64,000 nt of DNA from Phanerochaete sordida (taxonomy: Eukaryota; Basidiomycota; Agaricomycetes; Polyporales; Phanerochaetaceae), in NCBI GenBank assembly GCA_019973155.2, contig BPQB01000069.1, forward strand, positions 1 through 64,000, read 5' to 3'. Position 1 is the first letter of the stretch, and every line of letters starts with the position of its first letter. Below, piece by piece: positions 57,655 through 64,000 of this stretch. A program made the position numbers and the translations under genes. Under the pieces are notes generated by a model. It was not told the origin of the DNA. It made no database searches and saw only the letters and a program-made list of their open reading frames with translations.

Positions 57655-58755
57655 ACGAGCGGACGTTACATGCCTGCTAGGGGCAGACGCAGGAATCCTT
57701 CACCTGTGAGTCATTATTCTTATCTTGGGAACATAGACTGACGAGCTATCTAGAATATCCTCCATGTCACTGATACCCGCGCCGGACTCAGCATCGTCCC
57801 CCAACTCTGCTGCTTCGTAGAGTATTGCTCTCTATCCCCTTCCCCATTCGCATCCACGCTTTTAAAATCATGCTCAGCGTGGCTTTGCATGTAACTCCTG
57901 GCCAACCAGAGCCTCCAACGAACTGGGCATCTCTCATAACCATCATACCACGCTTCAGCGCCGCTCAGACGCAGTGCCGACCATATAGACTGGCACGCTC
58001 CTCCATTACGACACTGTATACGACCCCTGCCTGCCCAGCGCGGGAGCTTTGCAGCCTTCGACGCCCTGGTGACCTCCTCCGCTCGCCTCCACGACGGGCT
58101 CACGAGTCACACACCGTGCCTTCGGATCATCTGGGTTATCGGCACACAACCCCTCGCCCGCATCGTGCTCACTATGTCGCCAGCATTATCGTCGCCCTCG
58201 TCCACGTCATGCCCTACCCTCCCTAGCCCCGCCTTCACCTTCGGGCATGTCGTCCATGGCCGAACTCCGAAGCGCGTAGGTCGGGTTAGGGTTACCGACG
58301 GCCGCCCACTGGCCCGACCTGCCTCGCCAGACTACATCTCTTGCGGTCAATACTTCGGCACATATCTCGCCGCTCACTAAGTCACAGCCTCCATGCGCGT
58401 ATTCAATGCGACATCGGCAGACCCTCGGCGTATCCATGCTCACGCCGCCCGGCGCGACGTTCGGCTCGCTGGAGACGCTTCAGCGCCAGCGCGCGTGTAC
58501 TGTACGTCGTCGCCCCGCCCCTTGGTGCCTCTCTGGATTTAACTGTCAGGTGCGCGCACCTATGAGCGCGCTCATCGCGGTGCGCCTGTCGCCCTGCGAG
58601 AGTGAGATGGACGACGTCGTCTAGGACTGCGGGCGTCGGGTACGCGTCTGGCAGCGCCAGCAGGCGTACGGGCCTTCTGCTGTGGCTCGAGCTATGCGGC
58701 GCTCAAGCAGCTCGAAGATGGTGAGGCTGAGGTATTGATCTAGATATACTTTGGA
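57655..58755. other. Intergenic region, no gene supported
   Basis: The frames at 57825-58226 and 58406-58624 have no recognisable domain. A telomere-type GGGTTAGGGTTA lies at 58283-58294. The second frame may be a relic, but nothing identifies it. Confidence 0.4.
58283..58294 (+). other. Telomere-type motif, site 3
   Basis: GGGTTAGGGTTA between the PaiB-like gene and the WD40 gene. The flank CGTAGGTC precedes it. Confidence 0.35.
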
Positions 58756-61608
58756 CTACGCGCGCATGCGAGCTGTATCTGCTACATTGATCAAGTGGGT
58801 GTCGTCCACACGCTCGACAAGGAGTGTCTCGCTGTCTGCCAGAAATACGAATTTATCAATCGGAACGGGGGCGAAGGTGACTCTCGTATTCCACCCTTCG
58901 GAGAACAAGGCCCTGGCAAAGCCGCGGTGGTCCCTGAGATTCGCTTCCCCTCCCTCGATTGTCAGAAGCAATTTGGTAGACCTCGAGTCGTAGACTTGGA
59001 TATCCCCTGACATGAGGGCCACGGCGAGGAAGCGACCATCGGGCGAGTATGCACCACGAGCCGCGTCGCCTTGTATCTGGTAAACGTGCCGAAGCGCTCC
59101 CGTCCGGATGTCATACGTCAACAGCGCATGCTCTTCACGACACGTTACAAACGCCTCCGTGCCGTCGGGAGAGAGTCCTGCGGGGAGTATCAGGGGATTC
59201 GGGTGGGACAGTTGCAGGAGCTCATCGCCTGTGTACGCATCTCGGACTGCCATCGCCTTTCCTTTCTCCAGCTCGGATAGCAGACGGACGCCGGGAGAGG
59301 GATGTATCCCAGCTGGAATAACGGTTGCGGGGCCGGCGAGGAGGTGAGATGAAGCATGGATGGAGGACAGGTAGGATTTAGCTTCCAGATCGTAAATGTG
59401 ACATGATTCTGGACCACCGAAGCAGATTATGTCGTTTCCAGCCGAGTTTCGTATGAAGTCAACTCGAAAGATCGTCGATAGCCGAAAATCTGAAGGAAGC
59501 TGTATGGTGGATAGACGGTACCCGCTCGCGACGTTCCAGATGTCGAGGGACGGAACGCCAGAGGTCTGGGTGGCTAGGGCGATACGAGCCTGGGACAGAT
59601 CCCACGCGATAGTGGTCACTGTCGCACTCCCGTTTGGCGATGCTATGCGTGCGGGTGTGGCGCAGCCACTCCGAACGTCCCAAAATACGACAACAAAGCT
59701 GGTGTTCAGGCCGTTCGTTTGCCATACAGAGACGAGGGTGCGCCCATCGGGGCTAAACTTGAGATAGCTTGCGTCCACTAAGGACTCTGAGGCTCGGTGC
59801 TGGTCGCCGCGAACGGATTCAGCATGGCTAAGATGCGCTTCAAGTCTACGATCCTCGAGGCGCAGGCGTTGGATCGGCCTAGCGTCGTCAGCGCGAAATA
59901 TGGTGATGTCGGATGAGCCGAAGACTGCTGCGATGTAGCTTCTATCTGCGGATACCGCGAGATGGGTCGGTCCGCCTTTCGAGGGATTACACGGATCTTT
60001 GAGTGCGAGGGCAGGCAGCAGGACGGGTCGACCTCCATGGAGGGAGGCTCCGATGCGACCGCGTACATCTTTGACAGTGAGGAAACGTCCAGAGTTGGTT
60101 CCAGGTTCCACATCGGGGCGGAACCGAGATCTCCTGGTCCTGGCTCCCAGTAGTACATGCCGCAGGCATTTGTGTCGTACAACATCGTCGACAGAAAAAA
60201 GACCGGCGCCTGAACCACAAGCCAAAGTTAGAACGCATGCACACTGAGAGGTATTCGTACAACTGACCGCCTGTGACGGTAACTGGAGGCCGAACTTTGC
60301 GAAGGTAACTTGAGAGATCCACAATCCTGTTCCCGCCCTGAGCGTCGATTGTGAGCCTTACTACTCATGCCAGACTCAGTTCGCAGAACGTACAGTGATC
60401 GCGTCGACGTCGTCGTCGCCGGCGATAGCGACATCCACCGGAGAAGTCTGTCGTCGCGGAAGCGAAGTGAGCATAATGTTGTTTCGTCGCAATCGCGCAT
60501 ACCTCGAATATATACCCCAGCAGAACATCAACGGGGTCGTCCGTGGACTACTGGTCTGTCAGCTCTATGTGTCTACTTAGGAGCGCGGGGCATTTGCGTA
60601 CCTCACCATCGTCGTCTTCACAACTGCATCCGACATACTCCTCTTCTCTCGCTTCCAGCTTCATTTCTCCTAGAGTGCCTCCGCCACTGGAGCGCGGCAG
60701 CTGGTGGTTGCCTGCGCCCGCCACAATCCTTCGCAGGAATGCCATCCGATGCCGCACCTTGTAGCGCTTGACAAACACGCACTGATCCGTCGCGTGCTGC
60801 AAAGTCGTGTCCGCACTCCCCTCCAAAAAAGCCTCGCCGTGCCTATGCATCGTTGGGCCTGTCATGGACGTCGCGCGCGATGCGCCTGTGCTGACAGAAG
60901 CGACACCACCGGCCTGGCCGCTCAGCGACACGCTCGAGCTCACGTGCGTGCTTGCAAATGCTGCCGCAGCCCAATTTGCCTCAGTCTTCACCCAGCCGCT
61001 GATCATGACCAGGTCACGACCCCGAACCGGTTGCTTCAGGACGTTCGTCACGTACGTGCGCCACTTTCCGTGGTTGCGCAGGATGTACTCCTTCAGCTCC
61101 GTGTTCTCGTAGATCGTCTGCGCGTGTGGATCGCTCTTGAGCTCGAGCACCGCGCCGAAGGTCGCTTTGCAGCTGTACTCGGCGCTGAGCCCGACTGAGG
61201 CGTTTGGGCCCGCCGTACTGAAGATCCTCAGCGATAAGACACGAGCGATGCGATACGCACTCACATGTCTGCTGACGCGTGCACCTTCCTCTTCTCTACT
61301 CCATGGCTGCTGTATTCTCCACGCGCAAGCGGCTGCCGCCTTCTATCAATCTTGAGCACGCCCTCAGGCAGCTCCTCATCTACGACGAAGGAACGCGGCT
61401 TCCAGTACGTGACCTTCTTGTTGGGATCCGAGGTATCGAGGTTGAACAGGCGAACAAACGCGCCGTCGCTGAGGTAGCCGACGTCGCCGACCTGGGGTTC
61501 GCCCGTGTCGTGCGGTTCGGGATACCAGAGCGCGCGGCCGAGACTGAGCTGCTTCAGGCTATGCGCGTAAATCTGGGCGGGAGTCGATGGCTGGTGCAAT
61601 TTGAACAT
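58756..61608 (-). CDS. WD40-tailed protein of an unnamed agaricomycete family (complete copy)
   Basis: Read leftward from the ATG at 61608. Exon 1 has an A-L-W-Y-P-E-P-H segment, then G-D-V-G-Y-L-S-D-G-A-F-V-R-L-F-N-L. Exon 2 has Y-S-C-K-A-T-F-G-A-V-L-E-L, R-N-H-G-K-W, M-I-S-G-W-V-K-T, T-G-P-T-M-H-R-H-G and a K-R-Y-K-V-R segment. Three short exons follow, with D-P-V-D-V-L-L-G-Y-I-F-E, A-I-A-G-D-D-D-V-D and V-D-L-S-S-Y-L-R-K. The last, long exon holds a WD40-like propeller with repeated S-P-D-G-R blocks and ends H-L-I-N-V-A-D-T-A-R-M-R-A. Total length is about 850 aa. A TATATA lies only ~20 bp upstream of the ATG, so the exact start is less sure. It is probably a scaffold; no catalytic motif. 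It is the inverted paralogue of 16496-18813. Confidence 0.75.
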
Positions 61609-62867
61609 AAGGTCTGAAGGAAATGGTGTATATAGTCTGCGGAGGCCTTTGGTAAGCGTAAGAAGGAAATGAGAAGCGTGCAAGCGAACGGACCTTGGAC
61701 GATTTGCCTCGTGGCGAGTTCGCACGAACAAGAACGCCCAAGCATCCGAGCATTCTCCGGCTCAGATGGGTATATCCGGCCCTCTCGAGACGCAAGGAGC
61801 AAATTTTATGAGCCCAATAGTTGCGATAGAGCTGTAGAGGATTCAATTCAGGACTGTAATTTGATTGAAGCGTTTTGGCAGACGTACCAGCTGGTTCGGG
61901 GCAACGTGTACGACTGGCCGCGGGCCCTTTGGAAGATGAGAAGAGCTCTAAATCGAAAAGAGATGAGCAATTGCCAGGCTGTAGACACAAAAAAAATAAC
62001 AGGTAAGCCTGAAATATCAAAAATATGGCGACCCAAGTGACGACGAGGCCTGTCTGAGGCGTCGATGTATATGATTGAGCACAGAGTGGGAGCGTCGAGG
62101 CTAGGTAACCGCCACGAGGTCATTATGTAAGCTGCCTCTTTCGTCCGCGGGAAGCGCCGGCTCTCTCGAACTCAAGTTACTCCTTCACCGTTCAGATATT
62201 CCAGTGCACGACTCGCGATTCTGCCAGCCTAGTCGGCTGCCAACGTGACCGGCCTCCTCAACTTGTTTGCCAGTTCACCATGAGCCTTGCAACATAGCGA
62301 AGGATGGAACCTTTTTTACCTCTGAAAATATCATTTGGTGAGTCATTGTACAGGCCAATAAGCCAGAATGATCACAGAGCTCAATCAGATTCAAGTACGC
62401 TTCTTTCAGGCTATCGACCCGCCACCTGCAGCGCACCTCTTGGAGCGTATGTCAGACCGACTGGCACCTGACTGGGTGTTTAGAGAGATTTCAACGTAGC
62501 ACAAACTACCACAGAGCCCGACATGCTACTCTCGGGCGCTGGACAGGCCCGCCATGTCATTCCAGCTGTGTCCATGGGTTGCCCATCTCGCGGTCCAGAA
62601 GAGCCGCTGTCACATTGAACCTAGAGCTCTGCAAAGGCGCGTGTACCAACTTCTCATGCAATACATCGAAGACAGCACTCATTTCTCACAGCGCCGTGTG
62701 CGTCATGGACGCGCTGTCTACGGCCCGCGCTTACAGGCTACCGAGCGTGCTGCCGCCAGGATCAAAGCGCAGTGTTTGGTGCCGCCGCACATCATATATA
62801 AGGGATACAGGTGCGTCACGCTTTGGCAATCACGACTGCTTTTTTCTCATTACTATCCACCGTCAAG
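61609..62867. promoter_or_regulatory. Divergent upstream region of the WD40 gene and P450 copy F, with bipartite motif copy 5
   Basis: No gene is supported here. GCCAC at 62111-62115, a 7 bp spacer and TTATGTAA at 62123-62130 give the fifth copy of the shared element; its GTGGG half is displaced to about 62085. Downstream bases (GCTGCCTCTTTCGTC) resemble those after copy 3. A TATA box ATATATAAGG at about 62796 lies ~70 bp before the ATG of copy F. Confidence 0.55.
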
Positions 62868-64000
62868 ATGTCGCTCCTCAGTCCTTTCGTACTTTGGGCA
62901 GCGTCCGCCCTCGCTCTCCTGCTCCTCTGGAAGCTAGTGCACAACTATGTCCTCCCTTCTCCGTTGGACAACATACCCGGCCCCACAGCGCATTCCTTTA
63001 TCAAAGGCCAGTCATCGCAGGGCATCTGTCTTGCTGAGATCTCAAGAGTGTTCTAGGCAGCATGGCCGACCTCCAGGACCGCGGTGCATGGCCATTTCTC
63101 GATCAGTTGACGACCGACTATGGGCATGTCGTAGGCTTCACGGGAATGCTCAGGGTGCGTGACTTGTGCGATCGCCAATGAAACTGAGGACGCTATCAGT
63201 GATGCTCACGTCTTGCAGAGGCGCGTGCTCTGGGTCTTCGACCCAAAGGCGATGCACCATGTCATTGTCAAAGACCAAGATATCTACGAAGAAGCACCCT
63301 CTACTATCACGTGTGTAAACAACCTCATGTTATGGTACTCTGACTCTGACTCGCTTCGCAGCGGACGGAAGCTGAGCACAGGGCCGGGTCTGCTGGCGAC
63401 GCTCGGTATGTCCAGGCGTTCCTCGTCCACAATCCGTCTTATTTAATTCTATCAGGCGACCATCATCGAAGGCAGCGCAAGATGCTGAACCCTGTGTTTA
63501 GCATTGCGCATATGCGCAGGCTGACGCCCGTCTTCTACGAGGTCGTCAACCGCGTAAGTGCGCCAGCCCATCTTGCGCTACACGCCCCGTAATTAGTACG
63601 TGCGACGCAGCTCCGGAAGGGCATGCAGACACAACTGAAGACATCGCAAACGCACGAAATCGACGTGCTCAACTGGATGGGCCGCACCGCACTCGAGCTT
63701 ATTCGGCAGGGCGGCTTCGGCCACTCCTTCGACGCGCTCGTAGAGCACACGCCAAACGCGTACGCCGATGCCATGAAGGATTTCGTGTGCGCCACTCCTT
63801 TGTATCTTGCTGCACTCCGGCTGACGCGACCGCAGCCCGACGATGTCGCGCCTGATTTCCTTCCGGCTGCTCATCCACGTTGCGGACCCGCTCGTCGATC
63901 TGTGCGCGGCGCACCCTGCCCTCGGTGCGCTCGTCGGCAGGTTCTTTCGGGCACTGCCACACCCCGCTGTGCGCCGCATCATGGACATCCAGAGGGTCCT
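62868..64000 (+). CDS. Cytochrome P450 monooxygenase (copy F), cut by the window edge
   Basis: ATG at 62868. The anchor V-L-W-A-A-S-A-L-A-L-L-L-L-W and D-N-I-P-G-P are followed by M-A-D-L-Q-D-R, V-L-W-V-F-D-P-K-A-M-H-H, G-P-G-L-L-A-T-L-G, then D-H-H-R-R-Q-R-K, and L-I-R-Q-G-G-F-G-H-S-F-D-A. The window ends within the exon before the I-helix, so the catalytic half is not seen. Intron 1 again uses a GC donor (GCCAGT at 63007). The nearest GT would shift the frame. The glycine of L-I-G-Q-G-G is Arg here. It is most like copy E in the N-N-D/A-L-V-E and N-A-Y-A-D segments. Confidence 0.85.

Noticed and set aside
61669..62040. 123-codon plus-strand frame upstream of the WD40 gene
   Set aside because: No domain; lies in the promoter space of two divergent genes.

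Overview
The window looks like nuclear DNA of an agaricomycete fungus (Basidiomycota), probably a polypore-type wood-decay species. The evidence is the gene structure (many 45-65 nt GT-AG introns with CTNAC-like branch sites), high GC, a local expansion of multi-exon membrane P450s, two-finger C2H2 regulators with an N-terminal LPSI-(H/R)-E motif, and several families I know only from agaricomycetes. Nothing bacterial is present. All gene models were spliced by eye from frame continuity and splice signals, so exon edges are approximate unless stated.

Layout. 0-0.8 kb: a ~170 bp satellite with a 340 bp higher-order period, cut by the left edge. 1.6-6.3 kb: a divergent pair, a minus-strand protein with two RNase H1 N-terminal-like domains and a ~900-residue plus-strand protein of an unnamed agaricomycete family. 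6.3-7.2 kb: a 75 bp minisatellite and a sequence with pol III-like boxes. 7.1-9.0 kb: a second unnamed family member with an acidic tail. 11.1-14.7 kb: a decayed, internally rearranged BRR2 (U5 snRNP helicase) pseudogene. 16.5-18.8 kb: a 5'-truncated, interrupted copy of a WD40-tailed family. 19.0-21.4 kb: the first of six related P450 genes. 26.2-32.3 kb: three C2H2 zinc-finger genes, all on the minus strand. 32.4-43.9 kb: an 11.5 kb stretch, in part extremely GC-rich, in which I find no gene. 43.9-57.7 kb: four P450 genes (- + + -), one P450 5' fragment, a TA-flanked MITE-like element, a WD40-family 3' scrap and a PaiB-type FMN-binding-fold gene. 58.8-61.6 kb: a complete WD40-tailed paralogue, inverted relative to the first. 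62.9 kb to the right edge: a sixth P450, truncated by the window.

How it may work together. The six P450s share one architecture (N-terminal anchor, IPGP, AGTDTTSNA, ETLR, PERW-type and heme-Cys motifs) and most intron positions, so they arose by local duplication and inversion. Their surroundings repeatedly carry the same bipartite motif, GCCAC-N7-TTATGTAA, with an exactly conserved 7 bp spacing in five places. In four of these it is preceded by a GTGGG(A/G)-containing half. One copy lies 110 bp upstream of the PaiB-like gene. This suggests a shared regulatory input; whether the nearby zinc-finger proteins supply it is speculation.

The most useful leads are this bipartite element, the MITE between two convergent P450s, the scrambled BRR2 relic with a Walker A lysine-to-glutamate change, and the inverted WD40-tailed paralogues that flank the P450/zinc-finger region.
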